This document shows positions 23,823-34,178 of a stretch of 64,000 nt of DNA, piece by piece. The notes beneath the pieces were generated by a model, which saw nothing but the letters and a program-made list of their open reading frames with translations, searched no databases and had not been told where the DNA came from. Within the stretch, counting starts at the first letter, position 1; the number at the start of each line of letters is the position of its first letter. The position numbers and the translations under genes are program-made. The stretch spans positions 62,001 through 126,000 of the forward strand of contig JAULSR010000012.1 in the NCBI GenBank assembly GCA_030512295.1, given 5' to 3'. The DNA is from Bombardia bombarda. Lineage: Eukaryota > Ascomycota > Sordariomycetes > Sordariales > Lasiosphaeriaceae.

Positions 23823-23944
23823 ACATACGACCATACCCACTTGAGAACTCGGCATCCCGTCCGCTCTCCCTAGTTAAGCAGGTGAGGGCCAGACTGGTAG
23901 TTGGATTGGTGACGACCAGCGAACGAATCCCTGGTGTTGTATGT
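23823..23944 (+). rRNA. 5S rRNA (dispersed copy, slightly divergent)
   Basis: The segment begins ACATACGACCATACCCACTT and ends GGTGTTGTATGT; the two ends pair to form helix I of 5S rRNA. Inside are the conserved CCCGTCCGCTCTCC, the box-A-like AGTTAAGC, GTGAGGGCC, TAGTTGGA and GACGACCAGCGAA blocks. The length is 122 nt, about four more than typical ascomycete 5S; the excess is a CGAA-type duplication in AGCGAACGAATCCC where AGCGAATCCC is expected. Ascomycetes commonly carry 5S genes dispersed through the genome. The insertion suggests a variant or a pseudo-copy. It is followed directly by a T-rich tract suited to RNA polymerase III termination. Confidence 0.8.
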
Positions 23945-23965
23945 TTTTGTTTTTATTTTTGTTTG
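23943..23965 (+). terminator. T-rich RNA polymerase III terminator of the 5S gene
   Basis: Three T runs (T5, T5, T5) separated by single G or A follow the 5S 3' end immediately. Confidence 0.55.
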
Positions 23966-24043
23966 ATTCCTTCTGTATATCATACTTGATCAAACCGAAC
24001 ATCATCAATACGGTCATACAGAGCTGCCCCCTTTTCTTCATAC

Positions 24044-25743
24044 TTACACCCCTGAGCCACCACCACTTCTCGAATCTGGGGATCTGCTCCCCCTTGATGG
24101 GGGGCCCCTATGCACGACCTGAAGTTCCTTCTTGACAGTATCATGCACGTCTACAGTGACATACCAAACCGGTTGACCGTTCAAAGACTCCTGCACCGCC
24201 CCGGCTGTGAACCAATGCACTGCCCTCCCATCTACATCCTTCATTATCGTCCGGCCCTTGGCCTTCATCTTACCCGTTGAAAACCAGACATGGGGCTTCC
24301 CAACCTCCAGTTCAAACTCGAGGTGCAAAACTCCGCCATCCTCCGCCATCTTATCACCTCTCGTCCACGAAAACACCGTCCGACAGGAGAAATTGAACGC
24401 ACCCTGCGTTAGATACATCAACTGCTGTACGTCCCAATGCCCAGCGGGGTTATAACACCCCGTTTCCTGGCCCAGCCGGTAGCCGACCTTGATAAGCGCA
24501 TACACGGCACGATTCAAGACGACAGCGTGTCTGTGGCTCGCCCCTAGCGCCACCGACATGATTGGCGACACCACCTTGCTGACATAGAACGTCCTGTTCT
24601 TGCTCTCGGCCTCGATCTGTCGCGGCTCCGCCAGCTCGTGCGGGTTGATGCGCGTGTACATGTCACAGCCGTGCTGGCGCAAGTAGATGCCCAGGCTCTG
24701 CCTCGAGCCGACGCGGTGGCACTGCAGGTTGAGCACGTAGGCGGACGGCCGATAGCTGACCGATGTCGTCTCCTCCAACCCCTGCCCCGGGAGCGGACTG
24801 ACGCGTAGCCCCTTGCTGGTCATGACACATTCGCTGTTGAATATGGGGTCACCCCAGAGCTCAACGTCTCTGCAGCTCTCAAACTGCCTCGGCGACTGAG
24901 CCAGGACGCCCCAATACTTTTGCGACGAGTTCTCACTGATCGTCCACGCAAACAGACTCAAGTCGTTGATCTCCTTGACGATCTCCTCCTGCAACCGAAT
25001 GAACGCTTTCTCGCCCTCGCCGTACAGCAACGGCAGCTGCACGCCAAATATACCCAGCAGACAGTAAGCCATGTCTTCCACGCGAGTCGTAACCCGGCCA
25101 GCAGCCCACGACATGCGCTGAGCAACCGACACAGTCGACAGCAGCGACCCATTCCGTATAATCTTCCTACTGATCTTGGTGATAGCCGCAAGCTCATAAC
25201 TCAGCGCCTCCTTCTCGCCCTGAAACACCCAGTCGGCGTTATAGAACCACAGCCGCCGCGGCGCAATCAGCTCCTGCAGCGTCCAGCCGCGCGTGAACCA
25301 GCGACAGTGCGCATATCGCGCGACGCGCTGGGCGAGCGGAACATCACTGTGATGCTCGCCACTCTCCCCCCCTTCTCCTTCTTCTCCTCCTTGCCCCCCG
25401 TCTTCAGGTCCGACAGATAGGCAAAACAAACGGCCGACTCCTGATACCAGCGAAACATGGAGTTGATGGCCTCGGTCAGCTCGGCGCTGCTCGTCTTGTC
25501 GATGCAGCACGTGTCGACCCAGGCCCATTCGAGGCGCGACGACCCGCGCGCGAACCGGCACGTCGCCTCGATCTTGGCGAAGCCCTTCTTCTTCTTGACC
25601 GCGTCCGGGCGCGGCTGCTCCGAGAACTCCTGGAACGTGACCTCGTCGTCCTCCCACGTGTGCGACAGGATGGCGTATGGCGGGATGTCGCCGCTGCCCA
25701 TGAACTCGTGGAGGGTCAGGGTTTTGGTGTTGATGAGCCGCAT
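24044..25743 (-). CDS. HET-domain (heterokaryon incompatibility) protein
   Basis: A single minus-strand exon from ATG 25743. The N-terminus MRLINTKTLTLHEF and PPYAILSHTWEDDEVTFQEF open a HET domain (PF06985); the block WAWVDTCCIDKTSSAELTEA, then SMFRWYQESAVCFAYLSDL and CRWFTRGWTLQELIAP close it, followed by RVEDMAYCLLGIFGVQLPLLYGEG, as in standard ascomycete HET proteins. The C-terminal 250 residues show no recognised domain. HET proteins trigger cell death on non-self fusion. The frame breaks in a C7 run at 25366-25372 (plus strand) between SDL and the RWFTRGWTL block; one added base gives 566 residues. A 19-bp minisatellite abuts the start codon. The next gene upstream is the caspase-like gene on the same strand. 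Confidence 0.85.
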
Positions 25744-25860
25744 TTTTGTGATGGTCGATTATTTTTGTGATGGTCGATTATTTTTGTGATGGTCGATTAT
25801 TTTTGTGATGGTCGATTATTTTTGTGATGGTCGATTATTTTTGTGATGGTCGGTTATTGG
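25744..25860. repeat. 19-bp minisatellite next to the HET gene start
   Basis: Six copies of TTTTTGTGATGGTCGATTA in direct tandem, the last slightly altered, ending right at the ATG (minus strand) of the HET gene, so they lie in its leader or promoter. Confidence 0.9.
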
Positions 25861-26632
25861 TTGGACTTGCTGCTGTTGGCGATGGTTGTGACCTGGAGAT
25901 TGGGGACGAGTGGGTAGTTCTACAGTACAAGCGAAAGGAAAGGATCCGATTCAGTATTTTAGTGATTAGTTAACCAAGACAGATCGGATCGGGGCTCAGC
26001 CGCAGTCATCTTGACGCTGCATGGCTGCGCCGCGTGCTTATGGGACTTGTTTTGCTGTTGATCCAATCGGCCGATTGGCGAAGAAGCTAACGTTGAAGGC
26101 TTGTGCTGCTTGCCGCCATCGTGCATGAGAAAAGCTCCATTACGCACTAGACTAAGCGACTAAGGGATAATTAGGTACTAGGCCGAGATCATCAATAGAA
26201 AATGGCAAGAATTCAGAAACTGCAACAGGCCCCTCGTTCGACACCACCTGCCTCTCCTTCCAGATACACCTCTGCCTGTTCAAATCCATTTGTTGATACG
26301 CCCATAAACTGCGATACTGCACAACTGACATCGTGTACGCCAAAATAGACCCATCATCATTCATATCCTTCGTAATTTCGTGCCACATAACCAAATCCAA
26401 TACACCATACGATGCCCAGTCCATCCTGAGCATCAAAGCCAAACAGCCCTTCCATCCTCCAGCCATACCCAATTCATAATTCATTAAAAAACAGGAACCA
26501 ACAATGCCCATCCATCCATCCATCCATCCATCCATCCATCCATCCATCCAAAACTCCATCCCCCCCCGCCAAAATAACCCTAGAAAATAACCTCAACCCA
26601 AAAAGTACCCCCCCCCCCTTCTGCCGGTCCCC
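25861..26632. other. spacer with CCAT repeat
   Basis: Lies between the HET gene promoter and the 3' end of the caspase-like gene. About eleven CCAT units at 26508-26552 and a poly-C run near 26608. No gene is seen. Confidence 0.6.
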
Positions 26633-28609
26633 TCAACCCCTCCTCCAACTCCCTCCTCCCCTCCTCCCCCTACTCATCCCCGCATCCGGCCCCGCACCCG
26701 CGCCCGCGCTCAAATCCGGCAACGTAATATACTTTTCCGGATCCACCGGCAGCAGCTGCCTAAAAATCGGCTGGCTGCCCACCGAGTTCCTCCTCAGCCT
26801 GTCCTCCATGATCTGGTGCAGCCGCTTGGTCGTCAGCCAGTAAGGCAACTGCGTCCGCGGGGGCGACGGCGGCGGCGTCCACGTGTCCAAGACGTGGCAC
26901 ATGGCGGCCGTCATGTCGTCGGTCGTGCTCGACTCGAACCCGCACGCCGCAAACAAGTGCTTGGTGTACTTGCGTTGTGCCGGCGTTGGCGGCTTCCAGT
27001 TCGTGAAATGCAGGCTGGACGGGGAGAAGGTCGACGAGGCGATGGAGCTGCCGCCGCCGGCTCTTCTGCCGCTGGCGGTGGCGGTGGCGCCGCCGGCTGC
27101 ACAGCAGTCGAGGATGAGGAGCATGTCGCTGGAGGCGGAGAGGACGATGGGGCGGATGGCCTCCCATTCGACGGTTGAGACGGGGCGGTAGCGCTCGCTG
27201 GGGGTAGTGGGTGTCAATATGCTACTGTGCGGGTGCGTGTATGTTGTGTGGCGATCGATAATAGATTGGGTGGGAAAATAAAAAGGCAGGGCCAAAAGAC
27301 TGACTATTTCTTGACCAGCTCTCGGTACTGAGTTGACCGGCCGTGGGCATGGCACGCTTCACCCGTGATCATGGCCTCATATAGCTCTGCGGCAGCGGTC
27401 TTAGACAAAGCGACGTTGGCTGGGTGTTCGTGACTGAACAGGCCAGGTTAGTTAGTATATCTGCTAAGTTGTCTGATAATAGCTGTGAAAGAAAGGATTA
27501 ACAACATCAAGTAAAGTGCTCACCTGCTAAACATCAACTCATTATCATCATCCAGACTCCCATGTCCATGATAATAGACAATGAGCAGGGTGTCATCTCT
27601 CGCCAAAAGACAAAAGTTCTTCAGCTGTTGACGCAGGCTCTCGGTGGAGCGCTGCATGGGGATATCAAACTCGTACACGCTGTAGCCACGACGCTCAAAA
27701 GTGCCGCGCAGGCGTTTCGTCTCGTCCTCGAGCGATGTGTATTTTCCGCCCGTCGGGGCCGTATACGACGCCTCCTTCAGGTCGTGGAAGCTCCATGTGA
27801 GAATGAGGACGTATACCTGTCTGTATTGTGGCGTGGGGCGGCGATATCTAGAAAGAGAGTTTAGTTAGAGCGTCGGGCTGACGGGATGCCTATGATACTA
27901 TGGCACCAAAACAGCATCGGCCTTGGTGTAGGGGGCATATCATATGGAAGAACAGAAAAGAAAGTTGAGGGAATGTGATTGGTGCATGGTTTACAACTCC
28001 AATTTCGACAGAATTTGGATAGACTTACTCCGTCAAATCAGACGTCCTTGTGTGCATCGACGTGGGCGTTGACACGTCCGAGCCCATACCCAGTCTCAAC
28101 GGCAGGTCGCGCGCCGATCGCGCCAATGTCGACGACGAATCGTCGCTGCCACTGAGCCACTCACCCTCCGGTGGCTGGTATTCGCGCTCACATCGGCTTC
28201 TGTGCCTTTCTCTACCGCTGAACCTGGACCTAATAGGAGAGTCTGGCGGGCTGGAGTCCCAGGGCGAGTCGTCCGTGTCCGAATCTGACTTTAGCTCGGA
28301 CTCTTCCGACGATAGGGAGCCAGCAGAGCTATGGTAGCGCGGTGAACGCGACAACGACCGCGCTCGATGGCGTCGCCGGCGACCGGGTGCGGGGTCGTTG
28401 AGGCACTGCATGGATTCACACAGCTCTCTTTCGTTCCGGTCTCTTTCATCCCTGGACCGCAGCCTCCGCCCTGGTCGGCCATAACTTCCAGTGCTCACAA
28501 ATGACGAGCAGTGTATTGTCGTCACGGGGGCGTAGTCGTGAAAGGTGATAGTTACGTCGCTGTAACTGCGGAAGTAGCGACCTCGACGGCCGTCGCAGCG
28601 ACTCGACAT
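26633..28609 (-). CDS. caspase-like (peptidase C14 fold) protein with Arg/Ser-rich N-terminal extension
   Basis: Minus-strand exons are 28609-28029, 27847-27524, 27433-27329 (the donor could also be at 27337) and 27197-26633; the joined frame gives 524 residues. The first 190 residues are Arg/Ser/Asp-rich and probably disordered. The caspase-like fold starts at YRQVYVLILTWSF. It shows the catalytic histidine strand TLLIVYYHGHGSLDDDNELM and the catalytic cysteine strand DMLLILDCCAAGGA, the two marks of clan CD peptidases (PF00656-like). A second domain-like stretch follows (NWKPPTPAQRKYTKHLFAAC), then a Gly/Arg-rich tail. Fungal caspase-like proteins are linked to regulated cell death; this one sits beside a HET gene on the same strand. 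The start at 28609 is the first ATG of the open frame; an upstream exon is possible. Confidence 0.75.
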
Positions 28610-29990
28610 GATGTTCGATCTTCTGATCTGGAACTGAGTGACGCGTTGTCGAAGCTTTGAGTAGCGATGGCGTACAGCACAGTGCAGCCAGCACAGGAAT
28701 CCGCAGTCAATTGACCAAACGGGCAACCCAGTCGATAAGAAAAAGAGGGGCGGCTTCGAACAAGAACCAGGGTCCAAGAATGGTATAGGATGAAAAGACG
28801 GTTGAGAGAAATGAAAATCTGCCAATGAGTCAAACTCTTTTCTCCGAATGACAGACTGCACGACTGGGTGGGTGATTGACTTGTTCACGCCGTGAATGAA
28901 GCCGGAGATGTGGGGTTGAGAGCGAGATTGAGTGAACTTGATGCAGTGGTAAAGGCTTCCAGGGGATCGATCAATCGAGTCTGGTCGGGGGGGTGCCCTG
29001 TGTGCTGTGTGCTGTGTGCTGTGTACTGTGCGATTGGTCTGAATTTATTACGGAGCACTACCTGGGGAAGGTACGACTTTACGAATACCTTGCCTACCTA
29101 CACCACCTCACCCGACCACCTTAATAATTCAAGGGGTTGGCAACTGGCTGCAGGCCGCTCGCCGGCCGCTGCTACCAGGGCGGGCCAAGAGGGGACCGAC
29201 CCAAGAGGGGAAAGTCGGGGCGGCACAACTTGGCCCTGCTTCCGTGCGTTTTTTGGTGTGCAGTGTGATAGCGTGATTCTCGCCACACACCGCGGGTGAC
29301 ACAAAATGCAGCACCCAATACAGCGACGTCTATCCTTGCCTAATCAGTCCCTCAACGACACCAATACCGACCCGACATTATGCCGACGTGTCCCGACTCT
29401 GTTCTCCCAGCTTCTCACACTCGGGAGGTAAGGTACACTGCTAGTAAGTCCAGTAGATCGAGTAGAAAAAGGGGACGTTCCAATCCAATCAAGTCTGGGC
29501 CCCCCTGGTTGACGTCCCACTCGACAGACGGGTGTGCGCGCTGGCCAGGTTGGAACGCCCCGACTGCAGTTCCCTGTAGTTCCATGCTCCAACGGTGCAC
29601 TACCACTTGGTGCACACTGGTGCACACAACCCCCCCGCTCGATAAGTGGCACTGGAGATAGAGACGTGCAGCATCCCAAAGCGGATAGATAGGCAGGTAC
29701 CTTACCTTGCGGATCCATAGACCAGTCGTACTGTATACCCGCTCCCTGAGGACTGCAAAGAATGAGGCTCTTTTGAGCCGGGAAAAAGAAAGGTGTTCAT
29801 GAAGCATCTACCTTTGGAATAAGGTCGCATCGGACTGTCCTGTCCTGTCCTGTCCTGTCCTATCCTATCCTATCCTATGCTATCCTATCCTATCCTATCC
29901 CACTAATCTCATTCATCAACTAGTACAACCCTGAATATGTCAAAGAGCCAGCCAGTATTCCGTACCCATCCACCCCATCCGTCTAGTCGC
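28610..29990. other. spacer with pentanucleotide repeats
   Basis: Contains a TGTGC-type run near 29000 and a block of CCTGT/CCTAT pentamers at 29838-29900. No gene is supported. Confidence 0.6.
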
Positions 29991-32099
29991 CTATAAATCA
30001 TCAATGTCCTCATTCCATAAATCGTCACTCCCCCCATTTTCCTGTCCAAAATACTCACTTAAGCCCTGCAGCAGGTAGTCTGCCGCCTCATCCAGCTCAG
30101 GGTCGTCGCCGTAATCCGTCTCTTGCGACATGGCCGGCGGAGGCCCACTGGTATTGGACATATCACCACCAGCTGTGCAGCTGGCTCTGAATTGTTGCCC
30201 TTGTGGTCTCCCCGTGCCGCCATTGCCATTGCTGCTCAACAACCGATGGTGCTGCTGCTGGATGGAATAATGGTCCGAAGAGCAGCTGCTCCGTTGTCCG
30301 CTATGTTGCAGTGGCCGTTGCTGACTCAGACCTGATTGGGTTGAGCACTTGTGCAGATCTTTCAGCCGCTGCTCGGCGTCCACCGTATTTCCGTCCCTTT
30401 CCAACCGCTGATTCTTCTGCTCGATTCTCTCTTTCTCAAGCCTCTCTTCCTCCTCTTGATACGTCTCTTTGCTGCGAGCAAAAGCTTGCAAAATCTGTAG
30501 TCCGACACCGCTTGACCCAAAGAATCGCTGCTTTTCTGGGGAGGGAGGAGGGACAGGAGATTCCTTGGCAGAGCCATTGTCATTTTGGCGTGGATCGTCT
30601 GGTGATTGGGCAGGTATATGTCTGCTCAACCGCGCTATTGTCGGTAGGGTTTGTGATGGAATGCTCGGCTTAGGTGCATCCGATAATGGGAGTTCCGTGG
30701 GCTTCGGAAACGGGCGGGGGAGTTCCGGCTTCCTGAAACCGGGACTGTTCTTAGGAGCATTGAGCTTGCCCGGCGTTTCTGTTGTCTGTTCCAGATCTCG
30801 AATGTCTTGAGAAGAAAGGACAAAGTCTTGGGTGGAAAAGAAGGGGAAGGGAGACGAGGCGGCTTCGACCTCCTTCACCGCCTCAACACGGACCTGAGGG
30901 CGCGGCGACAAGATACTACCGCGTGCAAGGTGTTGCGGCGGTTGTCGTGGAGCGAGTGCGGGTGCGGGCGTGGGTGCTACGCCGCTAAATAGGGAAACCG
31001 GCGGGCGTCTGAACATCGCTCTGGGTGCCGGTACGGGGGGTGGCATGTCTAGCTCTCGGGCTTCTTGGGAGGGAGATGGAAACAGTTCATCCAGATGTGA
31101 CATGATAAAGAGCTGTGTGCTTGTCGGCGGCAGCATCTGATTGGATTGTGCGTGTGCTGGTTGGTCGGCGTTGCCAGACAATAAGGGTCGCGATACCGTA
31201 GTGTGTGCTGCAGGCGGCGGGTATCGTGGCAGCTTTGCAGGTCGAAGCTTCCGCAGCGACGCAACCACGGGGGGCTTTTGCTGTACAACAACTTTGTCAT
31301 CGGTACTGACATTGACTCGTCTCGGTTCGTGCTCTGTGGCGTCTGGTATGGGGTCTGGCACTGGCACTGACACTGGCACTGGCACTGGATTTTGGTCCAG
31401 TTTCGGTACCAGATTCGGTACCAGATTCGGCATTGGTGGTGAGGATGGTATGGACTTGGGGATCGAGGGTGGCATTGGCTGAGGCAGCGACTTTGGCGTC
31501 GTTATTAAGGTATCATGAACGGCTTTATGATCTCTAGGATTGTCGAGTATTGGGTTGGGAACTGGAGTAGCGCTGTGTTGCGAAGTGCGCTGACTCGAGT
31601 GCGTGCTCGACCGCTGGCGCTTGTGCTGCCTCTGGTGCTGGCTTGGACGTTCCTCGTCTTGGGGAAGTGGTCGTTTGTCCTCCTTGCCCGAGCCTCCTCC
31701 AATGGCTTCCAACTCGCGCTCCTTCGTCTTGGTTCGGAGAAATCGTGAGATTGTGTCCTGGCTGGGGTGGACGTCGACGAGGGGTAGGTTTTTGCGGCGC
31801 TTCTCGTCGATTGCCTGCTGCTCTTTTGCCTTCTTCTTGTCGCGAGCGATACGGGCCTTGTTGGCTTGCCTGTCTTTGGCGAGCTCTTTCCGGATGCGCG
31901 CCTGTTCCTCGAGCTCAATGCGACGCTGCTCCTGCTTGGACATGCGCGGCTGTCGGTTGGCCTCCTTGTACATCTTCTTGACCTGCTTGGAGGTCATGGC
32001 AGGCGTGGTGAGGGGGCCCTCTCCCGCCGCCCGCAACAGGAGGCCCTGCATACCCATTGGGTTGGGCACCGCAGTGAAAGTGTTTTGTCGTGGCGCCAT
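29991..32099 (-). CDS. uncharacterised Pro/Gln-rich protein with coiled-coil segments
   Basis: One long minus-strand frame of 702 codons from ATG 32099, with no intron needed. Residues about 35-110 form a highly charged helix (KQVKKMYKEANRQPRMSK, then Arg/Lys/Glu-rich) likely to be a coiled coil. The middle is Pro/Ser/Gln-rich and disordered, with a stretch of alternating Pro-Val repeats near residue 240. Two compact motifs look constrained: FPFFSTQDFVLSSQDIRDLE at about 425-445, and RFFGSSGVGLQILQAFARSK followed by a Glu-rich helix near 540. The C-terminus is acidic (DDLWNEDIDDL). I recognise no domain. The basic/acidic layout and short linear motifs would suit a nuclear scaffold or a DNA-repair adaptor, but that is only a guess. 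Confidence 0.75.
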   Translation of the reverse strand: MAPRQNTFTAVPNPMGMQGLLLRAAGEGPLTTPAMTSKQVKKMYKEANRQPRMSKQEQRRIELEEQARIRKELAKDRQANKARIARDKKKAKEQQAIDEKRRKNLPLVDVHPSQDTISRFLRTKTKERELEAIGGGSGKEDKRPLPQDEERPSQHQRQHKRQRSSTHSSQRTSQHSATPVPNPILDNPRDHKAVHDTLITTPKSLPQPMPPSIPKSIPSSPPMPNLVPNLVPKLDQNPVPVPVSVPVPDPIPDATEHEPRRVNVSTDDKVVVQQKPPVVASLRKLRPAKLPRYPPPAAHTTVSRPLLSGNADQPAHAQSNQMLPPTSTQLFIMSHLDELFPSPSQEARELDMPPPVPAPRAMFRRPPVSLFSGVAPTPAPALAPRQPPQHLARGSILSPRPQVRVEAVKEVEAASSPFPFFSTQDFVLSSQDIRDLEQTTETPGKLNAPKNSPGFRKPELPRPFPKPTELPLSDAPKPSIPSQTLPTIARLSRHIPAQSPDDPRQNDNGSAKESPVPPPSPEKQRFFGSSGVGLQILQAFARSKETYQEEEERLEKERIEQKNQRLERDGNTVDAEQRLKDLHKCSTQSGLSQQRPLQHSGQRSSCSSDHYSIQQQHHRLLSSNGNGGTGRPQGQQFRASCTAGGDMSNTSGPPPAMSQETDYGDDPELDEAADYLLQGLSEYFGQENGGSDDLWNEDIDDL

Positions 32100-34178
32100 G
32101 ACGACGGCATTTCGTTATGGGTGTGCAGCCCTTGGTGGCCTTTGCTGGAATTGTCGGGTTGTAAACGCCCTTTGCCAATCCATCGTGTGGACGCGCCGAC
32201 CCTTCCACCCACCAAAGCGCCTTCAAGCGTCGCTCGGCAGCACGAAACAGGAGGGAAGTCACATGTGGTGGGGCACAGAGGGCCCGAGCGCTGCCCAACC
32301 CTAACCCCCAGATAGTACTAGACTCACCCCATACTGTCAGGATAACACCAATTTCTTGCGTGCAATCACAGACCAAACGCTACTCTTAAGCCAACACCAA
32401 CCGGAAGAACGGGATGGTGAGGCTCGTACTCGGCAAGTTCAGTCCACGAGGCTGGACTGCCAAGCGGGTCATCTCACAAAGATTCAACCACTCAACATGC
32501 CCCGCCATCGATCGTATTCTGAGAGAAGAGGGCCATCAATACGTATTTCAAAAACCCGCAACTATTAGTTTCATACTGACGTGCTTATTAACACCGGATC
32601 TTTGTTTGCAAGGGTATAATGTTCCAAACACAAGAAGAAACATCCTTCGGCTTGTGTGTTTAAAGAGGATGTTTACCAATAAATGTACCAAAGGTCACAA
32701 CTACCACCTCACAGCAGTCTCGCTACTACCGTCTCGCATGTAAGGTACCCATAGTATGCACCCGAACAACTGGATTACCCCTGAAAGTAGTGTGAACCAC
32801 CGCCGCATACTGCAACGGCCGGGACCAGTCACCTACTTCAGCAGCGGTGTAAACAGCCAAGATAAGGCCACGATGATGTCGATCCTATGCACACGACACA
32901 TGGCTTGATTCCATGGCCCGGGTATTATGGGCAAGGTCAGATACAGAAACGGCCCACATATTATCAGTTTCACGATACCATTGGATCTGGTTTGTTGAAT
33001 GGCAAAATGTATCAAATCCAGCTCGATGCAGCTCCACTTCAACAAGCAGCGGCGTCGTGAAATTCTATACACAGACCAAAAACGTTAAACTCGCTGTTGT
33101 TGGTTTAGTTTTCAAACCCCAAAACAACCGATCCACGATAAAACTACCTGGGTTGTCTGCTAGCTCGAGAAATGACGAGAGATCTACACAAACGTCAGCA
33201 ATAAGACGACCACGGATCGGTTTGTCTGTATTTGGGCTCTATGTGTGAAATGAATATCTTTAGCGGTTAGACCTACGCCAAAATACCCCCGTTTATTTGT
33301 GACATTCCTGACTTATACTTACTCGACCTGTAATGTCGAGGTCTTTGAAGGTGGGTACTATGAGCCAGTATGATCAAGTAGAATGATGAGGAAACCCCAC
33401 ATCCATGCTACTGGGTGCCTTACCTGTCAGATACTTCTTTATCCGGAACGTGGAAAGCGGCCCGGTGATGAAGCCCCCCAATAGGAAGCACAGAGGCAAG
33501 CCTGGAAGTTAATTAAGCTCATATTAGGCAGTTACCCAAGGTAAGCTCAAGGCCGCTCGCCCTCTATGTCGCTCCTTCCGCTTTCAAGAAGGTCTCATTC
33601 CACCGGGTTAAAATGCCCAGCGTCTTTCGGGAAGCTGCTTCGCGCGGAACCAACGCAGTGCACATCAGCCGACAGATAGGGAAGGTGGGACGGGTGGTTT
33701 TGCTGTTGGAAAATACGTCACCCAAGACACAGCCAATCAAGCCAAGCAATTCGGAAATAAAGCTTGGGGCTTGATAAGCTTTATAGCTCAGGCACAGCGA
33801 GGAACAGGGGCAGAATTGGGATTACCCCACACAAAGTCCAAGACATGGCGCATTCATTGGCGCGATGCCAATAAATTGGCGTGGATCATTTTCACCCGAC
33901 TCCATTCCCAATCCTCCCTAGACCATCTCGCCATCTGCACAATCCCACCCGCACCCTGCTCGCCTTGCATGAGCTCTGTCACCGAGCTCCTTCTCCGAGC
34001 TCCTTCCCTCTTTGCCCCTCCATGCCCGAGCAGATGCAAACAGGCAAGGATGGCGAATGCGCAATGGGTATAAAAGAGAGCCGACTGCGCTGGCGGTGCG
34101 ACCATGGCGGCCTCTGTCTTTGGTTCGCGCTGACACCGTGACACGATTCTCTCCAGCTTCGCGTCCCGTTCTTCCATC
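32100..34178. other. 2-kb intergenic region
   Basis: Shared region between the divergent minus-strand protein (start 32099) and the sedolisin (start 34179). No coding sequence with motifs is seen; open frames near 32400 and 33000 are short and AT-rich. Confidence 0.55.
34069..34075 (+). promoter_or_regulatory. TATA box of the sedolisin gene
   Basis: TATAAAA about 105 bp upstream of the ATG at 34179. Confidence 0.6.

Noticed and set aside
25744..25860. Minisatellite considered as a CRISPR-like array
   Set aside because: Units are directly tandem without spacers, and the genome is eukaryotic.
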